Of a stretch of 8,240 bases of DNA, positions 1-5,407 are shown one piece after another. The notes under the pieces are model-generated. The model saw only the letters and a program-made list of their open reading frames with translations, was not told the origin of the DNA and made no database searches. Source of the DNA: DASULK01 sp036381835 (lineage in GTDB: Bacteria; Actinomycetota; Actinomycetes; Mycobacteriales; Micromonosporaceae); the NCBI GenBank assembly GCA_036381835.1, contig DASVCA010000191.1:1-8240 (forward strand), read 5' to 3'. The translations under genes and the position numbers were made by a program. How positions within the stretch are numbered: position 1 is the first letter of the stretch; every line of letters begins with the position of its first letter.

Positions 1-1
1 G

Positions 2-244
2 AACCTGACGTACACCGCGCCGGCCGTCGACGGCGCCGCGGGGCGGGGTGCGGTGGCGGTGCGGCAGGAGCAGCCCAGGTCGGCGGCGCTCGGCTTGGGC
101 GGACCGGCTCCCGCCGCGGCGGGACGTCGGCAGGCCGCGCCGGGGCAGGCGGTGGGCACCGGCGGACCGTCGCGTAACGCGCCCTGCCCGTGCGGTTCCG
201 GCAAGAAGTACAAGCGCTGCCACGGGGCACCCGGAAACGCCTGA
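2..244 (+). CDS. secA: Preprotein translocase ATPase SecA, C-terminal end (partial)
   Basis: The reading frame is open from the window edge and encodes the last 80 residues of a protein whose start lies outside. SecA is the cytoplasmic ATPase motor that drives unfolded preproteins through the SecYEG channel. The visible part is the end of the helical scaffold (LTYTAPAVDG), then a Gly/Ala/Pro/Arg/Gln-rich flexible linker of about 40 residues, then the zinc-binding tail CPCGSGKKYKRCHG. The tail has the CxCx8CH spacing, with Cys codons at 185, 191 and 218 and His at 221. In the SecA family this tail binds zinc and contacts SecB or ribosomes. Other proteins, such as YchJ, carry the same SEC-C motif. 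The preceding SecA-like segment and the neighbouring Rv3235-family gene make SecA much the best call. The gene meets the minus-strand Rv3235-family gene tail-to-tail across 24 nt, with no clear terminator. Confidence 0.9.
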   Translation, partial: NLTYTAPAVDGAAGRGAVAVRQEQPRSAALGLGGPAPAAAGRRQAAPGQAVGTGGPSRNAPCPCGSGKKYKRCHGAPGNA

Positions 245-268
245 GGGTAGACGCCGTCGGTGGCGGTC

Positions 269-865
269 TCAGAGCAGCCGCAGCGCGGTCGCCACCCAGG
301 AGCCGTGGCGGCGCTCGACCCGGAAGGCGAACGCTCGCGCGTGCCCGCCGATGTCGAGTACGGCTGCCGCCTCAGCCACCCCAGAGCGCGGTTCGCAGAT
401 CCGTATCCGGCGTAGCCGCACCGGTTGGCGCCGATCGCCGGTGCGGCGGCGCAGCGCGGTCAGCCGCTCCAGACCGAGGTTCAACTGCTTGACCACCTCG
501 TGCAGTTCGCCTCGTCCGGCGAGCGGGCGCACCTGGGCGGCGGTCCGATAGCCGTTGAAGATCTCCAGACAGGCGAGCAGGAATCGGCGTGCTGCCTGGC
601 GCGCCTCGACACTCGCCCCGACCGGCGTGCCGGGCGGCGGCGCGGGTCGCGGATCGAGCGAGGGCGCGCTGCGCCGCTGCCCGGGGCGCGTGCCGGTTCG
701 CGGCCGGAGGTTGCCGGGTCGACGGCTGGCGGTCGGGAAATCCAGCGCGAGTTGATGGGGTCCGGTCCAGGGTGGGGCTGCCTCATCGTCGAAGGGCGGA
801 TCGAGGGGAGGCACAGCGCGCAGTCGGACCGGTGGGCGGGACGATGCGTGGCGGAGCCCAGCCAT
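269..865 (-). CDS. Rv3235-family protein (DUF6459-like), function unknown
   Basis: This encodes 198 residues. The first ~85 are low-complexity, rich in Pro, Arg and Ala, and probably disordered. The conserved part runs from about residue 86 to the end. It has an amphipathic helix region (ARRFLLACLEIFNGYR), the segment QVRPLAGRGELHEVV, and a C-terminal alpha/beta region with RIRICEP, AAAVLDIGGHARAFAFR and GSWVATAL. This matches the actinobacterial Rv3235 family as I remember it, which is commonly found beside secA; no biochemical role is known to me. No signal peptide or membrane segment is visible, so a cytoplasmic protein is expected. The ATG at 863-865 follows AGAGG about 6 nt upstream. A TTGACG/TACAAA promoter with an internal palindrome lies about 50-80 nt upstream. 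The gene is co-directional with the HTH gene behind it. Confidence 0.82.
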   Translation of the reverse strand: MAGLRHASSRPPVRLRAVPPLDPPFDDEAAPPWTGPHQLALDFPTASRRPGNLRPRTGTRPGQRRSAPSLDPRPAPPPGTPVGASVEARQAARRFLLACLEIFNGYRTAAQVRPLAGRGELHEVVKQLNLGLERLTALRRRTGDRRQPVRLRRIRICEPRSGVAEAAAVLDIGGHARAFAFRVERRHGSWVATALRLL

Positions 866-867
866 AC

Positions 868-876
868 AGCACCTCT
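868..876 (-). promoter_or_regulatory. Ribosome binding site of the Rv3235-family gene
   Basis: On the minus strand an AGAGGTG stretch lies a few bases before the ATG at 865-863. It supports that start over any other in the frame. Confidence 0.6.
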
Positions 877-880
877 TGAT

Positions 881-900
881 CTTGCGTTTGCTTGCGTTTG
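881..900. repeat. Perfect 10-bp tandem repeat, two copies
   Basis: CTTGCGTTTG occurs twice in a row (minus strand CAAACGCAAG twice). It sits in the predicted 5' leader of the Rv3235-family gene, between the predicted transcription start near 910 and the ribosome binding site near 870. The sequence is seen directly; a role in regulation or in changing leader length is only conjecture. Confidence 0.85.
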
Positions 901-916
901 CCTTCGATAGAAACGA

Positions 917-946
917 TTTGTAGCTGAGCGCTCACGCAATCGTCAA
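917..946 (-). promoter_or_regulatory. Predicted promoter for the Rv3235-family gene
   Basis: On the minus strand TTGACG (946-941, five of six matches to the sigma-70-type -35 consensus) is followed after 18 nt by TACAAA (922-917, four of six to the -10 consensus). This would start transcription near 910 and give a leader of about 45 nt. The spacer contains a perfect 10-bp palindrome at 925-934. The promoter lies downstream of the HTH gene, so the Rv3235-family gene need not depend on read-through from it. Confidence 0.5.
925..934. promoter_or_regulatory. Palindrome TGAGCGCTCA, possible operator
   Basis: This is a perfect 10-bp inverted repeat with no central gap, so it is better suited to binding a dimeric protein than to forming an RNA hairpin. 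It lies inside the predicted -35/-10 spacer of the Rv3235-family promoter, a place where a bound protein would block or twist the promoter. The binding protein is unknown; the neighbouring HTH protein is one unproved candidate. Confidence 0.4.
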
Positions 947-1000
947 TGCCCAGGCTGAACCCGGGCCAGGTGCGGGATGGAAAGACCGTGCTGCCGACGC

Positions 1001-1228
1001 CTACTCGGCGTCCCGTTCGACCAGCGGATTCTCCTGAATCCACTGCGCTGTCTCGGCGTACTTCCGCTGGATGTACTCCTCGAGCCGGGCGCGCTCGACC
1101 CGCCACTGCCCCCGACCGCCGATCTTGATCGCGGGCAGTTCGCCGCTGCGCACCATGTGGTACACCTGTGAGTCCGACACGTTCAGTTCGGCGGCGACGT
1201 CGGACAGCAGCAGGAACCTTGGCTCCAC
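1001..1228 (-). CDS. Small helix-turn-helix DNA-binding protein, excisionase/MerR-like
   Basis: This encodes 75 residues, almost all one DNA-binding domain. Residues 6-27 form the helix-turn-helix (LLSDVAAELNVSDSQVYHMV), residues 28-45 the wing (GELPAIKIGGRGQWRV), and residues 46-66 a helix ending in IQRKYAETAQWIQ. This is the HTH_17/excisionase layout, shared with small MerR-like regulators. BldC has the same general size and fold, but its sequence as I remember it differs, so I do not give that symbol. It has no metal- or ligand-binding domain and probably acts as a transcription factor or nucleoid-associated protein. The GTG start at 1226-1228 is chosen because GGGGAG lies 5 nt upstream (1234-1239, minus strand) and it gives the usual family length. 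It is transcribed away from the DUF6912-family gene across a 111-nt spacer. Confidence 0.83.
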   Translation of the reverse strand: MEPRFLLLSDVAAELNVSDSQVYHMVRSGELPAIKIGGRGQWRVERARLEEYIQRKYAETAQWIQENPLVERDAE

Positions 1229-1233
1229 GAAGA

Positions 1234-1239
1234 CTCCCC
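1234..1239 (-). promoter_or_regulatory. Ribosome binding site deciding the GTG start of the HTH gene
   Basis: GGGGAG on the minus strand is followed by 5 nt and then GTG. There is no competing ATG nearby in this frame, so the GTG start is well supported. Confidence 0.6.
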
Positions 1240-1247
1240 GGGTGGCT

Positions 1248-1284
1248 TCGACAGCTCTAGTTTGCCATCGATCGCTGTTGTCGA
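1248..1284. promoter_or_regulatory. Divergent spacer with spaced inverted repeat TCGACA / TGTCGA
   Basis: In the spacer between the HTH gene and the DUF6912-family gene, TCGACA (1248-1253) and TGTCGA (1279-1284) form 6-bp inverted arms 25 nt apart. The arm at 1279-1284 read on the minus strand is TCGACA, five of six to a -35 consensus for the HTH gene. A good -10 at proper spacing is not evident. On the plus strand TAGTTT (1258-1263) fits the TANNNT -10 pattern for the DUF6912-family gene. Either could be chance. Confidence 0.22.
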
Positions 1285-1339
1285 CCGGGCACCGGGGTGA
1301 AGCGTGGTGACGGATGTCCGAAGGGAACGACGGGGAGAG

Positions 1340-1852
1340 ATGAACCGCCAGCTCGTCCGGGTCTACGTCCCGGCCACCCTACCGATGCTCGACCGGCTAC
1401 GGCGCGAGCGTGCGTTGGCCGCACCCGACGCGCACGCGGTGACGCCCGAGCTGCGGGAGTGGTATGCCGAAGGCGACGAGGAAGAACTGGAGTACATCGC
1501 CTTCGTCCGAGCGGCCCAGGCGGCGCTCCGGCTGCTGCGGGTGGAGCCGGCCGCGCCTCGGCGACGGATTGTGATCTCCGCAGACCTGCCCGGTGACGCG
1601 GTGCGGCGCGCCGGGCGCGAACTCGGTGCCAGCGAGGTACGGCTCGGCACGCCGGTGCGGCTGGCCGATGTCGCCGCGATCCACGTCGACGGTGCCGACG
1701 CCGAGCCGGACATCGTCGCCGCGGTGGACGCGGTGGAGCAGGCCCTGGCCGGGGACGCCGATGCGCAGTTCGTCGTGGACGGCGCCGAGGACCACGAGTT
1801 GGAGTGGTACGACGTGTCGGAGCTGGACATCCTGGTCGAGGGTCTCAGCTGA
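1340..1852 (+). CDS. DUF6912-family protein, function unknown
   Basis: This encodes 170 residues, soluble and acidic, with no signal or membrane segment. The family marks are all present. The strand RVYVPATLPML is at residues 7-17, AVTPELREWY at 33-42 and EELEYIAFVRAAQAALRLL at 48-66. The strand RRRIVISADLP is at 74-84, AAIHVDGADAEPDI at 112-125 and the C-terminal DAQFVVDGAEDHELEWYDVSE at about 141-161. I recognise this as the actinobacterial DUF6912 family often found near secA; no function is known to me. The start is uncertain. ATG at 1340 matches the usual family start close to RVYVP, but its GGGGAG lies only 2 nt away. A GTG at 1304 with GGGGTGA upstream would add 12 residues. The 3' end overlaps the minus-strand membrane protein gene by 8 bp. 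Confidence 0.83.
   Translation: MNRQLVRVYVPATLPMLDRLRRERALAAPDAHAVTPELREWYAEGDEEELEYIAFVRAAQAALRLLRVEPAAPRRRIVISADLPGDAVRRAGRELGASEVRLGTPVRLADVAAIHVDGADAEPDIVAAVDAVEQALAGDADAQFVVDGAEDHELEWYDVSELDILVEGLS
1845..1852. other. Palindromic overlap of two convergent stop codons
   Basis: TCAGCTGA is its own reverse complement. Read on either strand it ends AGC-TGA, so the DUF6912-family protein and the membrane protein both finish with serine and the same shared bases. No terminator hairpin is visible here, so the two transcripts are expected to overlap at their 3' ends. Confidence 0.85.
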
Positions 1853-2816
1853 CGTCCGCTCCCGGGGCCGGGCCGAGGGTGCGCCCGAAGGCGATCATCG
1901 CAGCGAGCGCGCCGACGAAGAAGAGCACCAGCGCCGAGTTCAGCCGCGCCACCCCGTAGAGGTCGTGTAGCAGCGCATCGCTTGCGCTCAGTGAACCGGC
2001 GGCCTCGATGATCCGGGCACCGCCCAGCCGGGTGATGACGTCGGCCAGCAGGTGTGCCAGTCCGGCTCCGCCACCCGCCAGCAGGTAGGCGAGACCGCGG
2101 GCGGTGGACCGGGCGGTCCGCCGCAGATAGCCGAAGGCCACCAGGCCGGCGACCACCCCGCTGACCCCGGCCGTCACCCAGGCCAGCCGTTGCTGGGCGG
2201 TCCACTGCGAGGCTGGACTGTCGCCCGCCCCGAACGCTTGCATCAGTTCGCTGGTGAACACGTCGCGTACGACGGTGACCAGGAAGACCGCCAGCGTGGC
2301 GGCGACGGCTGCGGCGACGACGGCGCTGGCCCGGACCCCGGCCGACGCGCCTCCGAGCGTCGCCGCCGCCGCGACCACCGCGCCGAGGGACATGACGGTG
2401 GAACCGCCGCCGGACACGACGACGAGGGTCGCGCTCGCGGCGATCCCGGCGAGCAGGCCGGTGCCGAGCGCGACAGTGAACCGGGCGACCGGCCCGGGGT
2501 GGAACCGGCGCGCGAGCATCCGGACCGCCGCCAGCGCCGTCCCTGCGCCGCCGACGAGCGCGGCGAGCACCACCGCCGGCAGGCCGATCGCCAGTTCGAC
2601 CATGTCCATCGGGTCGCCGGCCGGTCCGTCCAGGGCGGTCAGCGCCGACCACAGGGTCATCGCGAGCCAGAGCACGGCGGCGGCCGCCAGCCAGACCGGC
2701 CCGCCGGCCGATCGCCGGTCGGATGGCCCGCTCGTGGGTTCGTCGGTTTCGGTTGACGCGACGGTTTCGACCGAATCGTCGCCGGCGGGTGCGGCGGTGT
2801 CGGGCTCCTTCCGCAT
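1845..2816 (-). CDS. Multi-pass membrane protein, family not recognised
   Basis: This encodes 323 residues. The first ~38 are polar and acidic, rich in Thr, Ser, Glu and Pro, and are probably a cytoplasmic disordered tail. About seven or eight hydrophobic segments follow, at roughly residues 41-62, 73-101, 112-135, 139-158, 163-183, 211-230, 240-260 and 292-312. The segments are Ala/Val/Gly-rich. A longer polar loop at about 184-210 (DVFTSELMQAF...) and one at about 262-291 (RLGGARIIEAAGSLSASDALLHDLYG) are the only candidates for functional surfaces. I see no transporter, kinase or transferase motif, and no cysteines. The ATG at 2814-2816 follows GAGAGGT; a GTG two codons upstream is too close to it. 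The frame stays open upstream through pruA, but that is GC-rich antisense. The gene diverges from pruA. Confidence 0.8.
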   Translation of the reverse strand: MRKEPDTAAPAGDDSVETVASTETDEPTSGPSDRRSAGGPVWLAAAAVLWLAMTLWSALTALDGPAGDPMDMVELAIGLPAVVLAALVGGAGTALAAVRMLARRFHPGPVARFTVALGTGLLAGIAASATLVVVSGGGSTVMSLGAVVAAAATLGGASAGVRASAVVAAAVAATLAVFLVTVVRDVFTSELMQAFGAGDSPASQWTAQQRLAWVTAGVSGVVAGLVAFGYLRRTARSTARGLAYLLAGGGAGLAHLLADVITRLGGARIIEAAGSLSASDALLHDLYGVARLNSALVLFFVGALAAMIAFGRTLGPAPGADVS

Positions 2817-2820
2817 CTTC

Positions 2821-2827
2821 ACCTCTC
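2821..2827 (-). promoter_or_regulatory. Ribosome binding site of the membrane protein gene
   Basis: GAGAGGT on the minus strand sits 4 nt from the ATG at 2816. It sets that start apart from the long open frame further upstream. Confidence 0.6.
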
Positions 2828-2911
2828 GATCCAGGCCGCGCTGCGGCACGAACACGATCCGGCGGAGGGTCGCCGATCGTCCAGCGTACGCGCGTCGCCG
2901 GTACGGGCCCG

Positions 2912-2930
2912 CCCGGCCCCGCGGGCCGGG
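2912..2930. repeat. Perfect GC hairpin, 8-bp stem with 3-nt loop
   Basis: CCCGGCCC, loop CGC, GGGCCGGG. The stem is all G/C, so very stable as RNA. No run of T follows on either strand, so it does not look like a simple intrinsic terminator. It lies 95 nt upstream of the membrane protein start on one side and 129 nt upstream of pruA on the other. It may be a leader structure, a protein site or a chance product of the high GC content. Confidence 0.6.
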
Positions 2931-3048
2931 ATTCGCGGGATTACCGGGTCCCCCGTCCGCGTGGGAGGATGGATCGGGCCTCGTCCACCCGGTCGGACAC
3001 CCCGGCGGGCCCGGAGGGGTCGCAAGCGCCCGTGTCGTCGAGATCGCC

Positions 3049-3053
3049 AGGAG
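3049..3053 (+). promoter_or_regulatory. Ribosome binding site deciding the pruA start
   Basis: AGGAG is followed by 6 nt and then ATG at 3060. It fixes the start at the residue where family members begin (MDAVFSVPEP) and rules out the upstream GTG at 2961. Confidence 0.75.
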
Positions 3054-3059
3054 CATTGC

Positions 3060-4688
3060 ATGGACGCCGTGTTCTCCGTACCTGAGCCGCGCAACGAGCC
3101 GGTCCGCAGCTACGCGCCGGGTAGCCCCGAGCGGGACAGTCTGCAACGGCGACTGCAGGAGCTGGCGGCGGAGCGCCTGGACCTGACCATGACCATCGAC
3201 GGCGCGCAGCGCATGGCCTCCGGAGCGGAGATTCCGGTGGTGCAGCCGCACCACCACCGGCACGTGCTGGGGGTGACGCGGGATGCCACGCAGGCGGACG
3301 CGGCCATGGCGGTCGCCGCGGCGAAGAAGGCCGCCCCGATGTGGCGGGCGCTGTCGTTCGAGGACCGGGCCGCCGTCTTCCTGCGTGCCGCGGAGCTGCT
3401 CGCCGGCCCGTGGCGGGACACCCTCAACGCCGCCACCATGCTCGGTCAGTCGAAGACCGTCTACCAGGCGGAGATCGACGCGGCCTGCGAGTTGATCGAT
3501 TTCCTGCGCTTCAACGTCCACTTCGCGCGCAAGCTCCTCACCGAACAGCCGCTGTCGTCGCCCGGGGTGTGGAACCGGTTCGATCATCGGCCGTTGGAGG
3601 GCTTCGTTTATGCGATCACCCCGTTCAACTTCACCGCGATCGCCGGGAACCTGCCGGCGGCTCCGGCGTTGATGGGCAACACCGTGGTCTGGAAGCCGGC
3701 GCCGACGCAGCAGTTCGCCGCGCACTTCACGATGCGCCTGTTCGAGGCGGCGGGGCTGCCGCCCGGTGTGATCAACATGGTCACCGGGCACGGTCCGGCG
3801 GTCTCCGAGGTGCTGCTCGCGGACCCGGACCTGGGCGGCATCCACTTCACCGGGTCGACGCAGGTCTTCCAGTACTTGTGGCGGACGGTCGGGGAGAACA
3901 TCAGCCGCTACCGCTCCTACCCGCGACTGGTCGGGGAGACGGGCGGCAAGGACTTCGTCATCGCGCACGCCAGCGCCGACGTGGACGCGCTGCACACGGC
4001 GCTGGTCCGCGGTGCCTATGAGTACCAGGGCCAGAAGTGTTCCGCGGCGTCCCGCGCGTACGTCCCGCGGTCGATCTGGCACGGCGGGCTGCGCGACCGG
4101 CTGGTGGCGACCGCGGAGTCCCTCACCTACGGCGATGTGACCGATTTCCGCAACTTCGGCGGTGCGGTGATCGACGCGCGGGCGTTCGCCAAGCACACCA
4201 CGGCGCTGGAGATGATGCGTGCCGACGACGCGTGCGCGATCCTGGCGGGCGGCACCGCCGACGATTCGGTCGGCTACTTCGTCCGGCCGACTGTGGTCGA
4301 GGTGGCAGACCCGGAGCACGAGAGCTTCAAGACCGAGTACTTCGGACCGATCCTGTCCGTCTACGTCTTCGACGACGACCGGTTCGAGGACGTGGTGGCG
4401 CTGGCCGAGCGGACCGCGCCGTACGCGTTGACCGGGTCGATCTTCGCCACCGACCAGCGGGTCATCGAGTCGACGAGCGAGGCGTTGCGGTACGCGGCGG
4501 GCAACCTCTACCTCAACGACAAGCCGACGGGTGCCGTGGTCGGACAGCAGCCGTTCGGCGGGTCTCGGGCCAGCGGTACGAACGACAAGGCCGGCTCGTG
4601 GCACAACCTGCTGCGGTGGGTGTCGCCGCGGGTGATCAAGGAGACGTTCGTCCCGCCGACCGATCACACCTACCCGCACATGGCATGA
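3060..4688 (+). CDS. pruA: L-glutamate gamma-semialdehyde (delta-1-pyrroline-5-carboxylate) dehydrogenase
   Basis: This encodes 542 residues, the normal length for the stand-alone group of this aldehyde dehydrogenase family. The enzyme oxidises glutamate gamma-semialdehyde, in equilibrium with delta-1-pyrroline-5-carboxylate, to glutamate with NAD+. This is the second step of proline degradation. Catalytic parts are intact: TPFNFTA with Asn190, GETGGKDF with the general base Glu293, and GQKCSAASRAY with the nucleophile Cys327. Cofactor-binding segments include VVWKPAPTQ (209-217) and IHFTGSTQVF (261-270). EYFGPILSVYVF and the C-terminal QQPFGGSRASGTNDKAG are also typical. There is no signal peptide, so it acts in the cytoplasm. 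The fused bifunctional PutA form is excluded by length. No proline dehydrogenase gene lies next to it, although the two are often neighbours. The gene is divergent from the membrane protein gene. Confidence 0.96.
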   Translation: MDAVFSVPEPRNEPVRSYAPGSPERDSLQRRLQELAAERLDLTMTIDGAQRMASGAEIPVVQPHHHRHVLGVTRDATQADAAMAVAAAKKAAPMWRALSFEDRAAVFLRAAELLAGPWRDTLNAATMLGQSKTVYQAEIDAACELIDFLRFNVHFARKLLTEQPLSSPGVWNRFDHRPLEGFVYAITPFNFTAIAGNLPAAPALMGNTVVWKPAPTQQFAAHFTMRLFEAAGLPPGVINMVTGHGPAVSEVLLADPDLGGIHFTGSTQVFQYLWRTVGENISRYRSYPRLVGETGGKDFVIAHASADVDALHTALVRGAYEYQGQKCSAASRAYVPRSIWHGGLRDRLVATAESLTYGDVTDFRNFGGAVIDARAFAKHTTALEMMRADDACAILAGGTADDSVGYFVRPTVVEVADPEHESFKTEYFGPILSVYVFDDDRFEDVVALAERTAPYALTGSIFATDQRVIESTSEALRYAAGNLYLNDKPTGAVVGQQPFGGSRASGTNDKAGSWHNLLRWVSPRVIKETFVPPTDHTYPHMA

Positions 4689-4849
4689 CGCCGACCGCAC
4701 CGACAGAACCGGACTAAAGGCCCTAAAAGCGGCAATTCGCCGGGTGGGTCACCGTACCGTCGGTCACGGACAGTGCACTTTAGAACATTTTTGGGGTAAA
4801 TCAGCGCGAATCACGGACGGGCCAGTCGCCAAAGTGGCAGCGTGGACGT
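4689..4849 (+). promoter_or_regulatory. pruA-padR spacer with AT-rich promoter-like patch and short repeats
   Basis: These 161 bp probably hold the PadR-family promoter. An AT-rich patch at about 4777-4802 stands out from the GC-rich surroundings. It includes TAGAAC (4781-4786) and GTAAAT (4796-4801), possible -10 elements without a clear -35. CACTTT (4776-4781) recurs inverted as AAAGTG (4831-4836), and TCACGGAC occurs at 4764-4771 and 4811-4818. Many PadR proteins repress their own promoter through inverted repeats, so these are candidate operator parts. The start codon at 4850 has only a weak Shine-Dalgarno (GTGGA). No strong terminator for pruA is seen. Confidence 0.35.
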
Positions 4850-5365
4850 ATGCCAGAAAACGGGATTAACGCCACTGCCGCAGCCATACTCGGCCTCCTC
4901 CACGAGGGACCGATGACCGGCGGCCAGCTGATGCAGGCAGCCGAGCGTCGACTCGGACCGTACTGGTCGATGACGCGCAGCCAGGTCTACCGCGAGCTAC
5001 CCGGGCTCGCCGAGCGCGGCTACGTCCGACTCGGCAAGCCCGGGCCGCGGGCGAGCCAGCCGTACTCCATCACCGCCGCCGGCAAGCGTGCGTTCGGCCG
5101 CTGGCTCGCCCAGGCGCCCGGCCGGGACGCGTTGCGCAACTCGGTCGCCCTGCGGGTCGCCTTCGGCGGCCTGCAGAACCCCGAGCAACTGCGGGCGCTG
5201 TACGCCACCGCCAACGAACAGCACAGCGAGGCGCTCGCCAGGGTGCGTGAGCAGGTCAAGGAGACAAGGAAGGAAGGCGACGAATTCGGGGCGTCCGCGC
5301 TGGAGTTCGCCGTCGCCTATCACCGGGCCACGCTGTCCTGGCTGAAGAACCTGCCCACCGAGTGA
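4850..5365 (+). CDS. PadR-family transcriptional regulator
   Basis: This encodes 171 residues. The N-terminal winged helix-turn-helix spans about residues 8-86: AAILGLLHEGPMTGGQLM, then recognition-helix region SMTRSQVYRELPGLAERGYV (40-59), then the wing with KPGPRASQPYSITAAGKRAF (63-82). The C-terminal part, about 95-168, is helical with a charged coiled-coil-like stretch (ANEQHSEALARVREQVKETRKEG), as in the PadR dimerisation domain. PadR proteins are mostly ligand-responsive repressors; the ligand and targets cannot be read from the sequence. The gene lies between pruA and prfB on the same strand, 161 nt after pruA and 42 nt before prfB. Both neighbours look separately transcribed, so a link to proline use or to translation termination is not shown. 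The first obvious target would be its own upstream region. Confidence 0.93.
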   Translation: MPENGINATAAAILGLLHEGPMTGGQLMQAAERRLGPYWSMTRSQVYRELPGLAERGYVRLGKPGPRASQPYSITAAGKRAFGRWLAQAPGRDALRNSVALRVAFGGLQNPEQLRALYATANEQHSEALARVREQVKETRKEGDEFGASALEFAVAYHRATLSWLKNLPTE

Positions 5366-5393
5366 CCCGTCGTCGGTCGGTCTCGGCACGCCG

Positions 5394-5399
5394 TATTCT
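5394..5399 (+). promoter_or_regulatory. -10 box for a leaderless prfB transcript
   Basis: TATTCT fits the TANNNT -10 pattern and ends 8 nt before the GTG at 5408. The usual distance from -10 to start of transcription would put the mRNA 5' end at or next to the GTG. No Shine-Dalgarno sequence is present. The -35 region is poor, which is common in actinomycete promoters. Confidence 0.55.
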
Positions 5400-5407
5400 T
5401 GTCAGTT

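Larger units (their letters stand above)
2817..3059. other. Divergent intergenic spacer, 243 bp
   Basis: This is the longest stretch without a gene. It separates the divergent membrane protein gene and pruA and must hold promoters for both. I could not find a convincing -35/-10 pair for either. It holds a strong hairpin at 2912-2930 and two copies of the 8-bp palindrome CGGGCCCG (2904-2911 and 3006-3013). The plus frame is open from a GTG at 2961, but that stretch is Arg/Pro/Gly-rich and does not look like coding sequence. Confidence 0.55.

Noticed and set aside
881..934. CRISPR or integration-site reading of the tandem repeat and palindrome
   Set aside because: There are only two 10-bp copies with no spacers, no cas, integrase or tRNA gene, and both neighbouring genes are intact.
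1001..1228. Naming the small HTH gene bldC
   Set aside because: Size and fold are similar, but the sequence differs from BldC as I remember it and the neighbourhood is that of secA. A family-level call is safer.
1363..2652. Minus-strand frame of 429 residues across the DUF6912-family gene and the membrane protein gene
   Set aside because: Its Arg/Gly/Ala/Ser-rich translation has no domain. The two real genes in this stretch have family matches or membrane segments and clear starts.
2912..2930. Calling the GC hairpin an intrinsic terminator
   Set aside because: There is no T-run on either strand, and it lies upstream of both divergent genes rather than after a gene.
2961..3059. Upstream GTG giving pruA a longer N-terminus
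   Set aside because: The extension is Arg/Pro-rich and unlike the family, while ATG at 3060 has AGGAG at good spacing and begins where homologs begin.
2254..3186. Plus-strand frame of 310 residues opposite the membrane protein gene and into pruA
   Set aside because: Its translation is low-complexity Thr/Ala/Pro/Arg/Ser sequence, and it runs into pruA in another frame.
1845..4700. A 951-residue minus-strand open frame running through the whole complement of pruA into the membrane protein gene
   Set aside because: Only the last 323 residues look like a protein. The rest is antisense to the certain pruA gene and is Arg/Gly/Val/His-rich shadow translation typical of high GC. A good ribosome binding site marks the true start at 2816.
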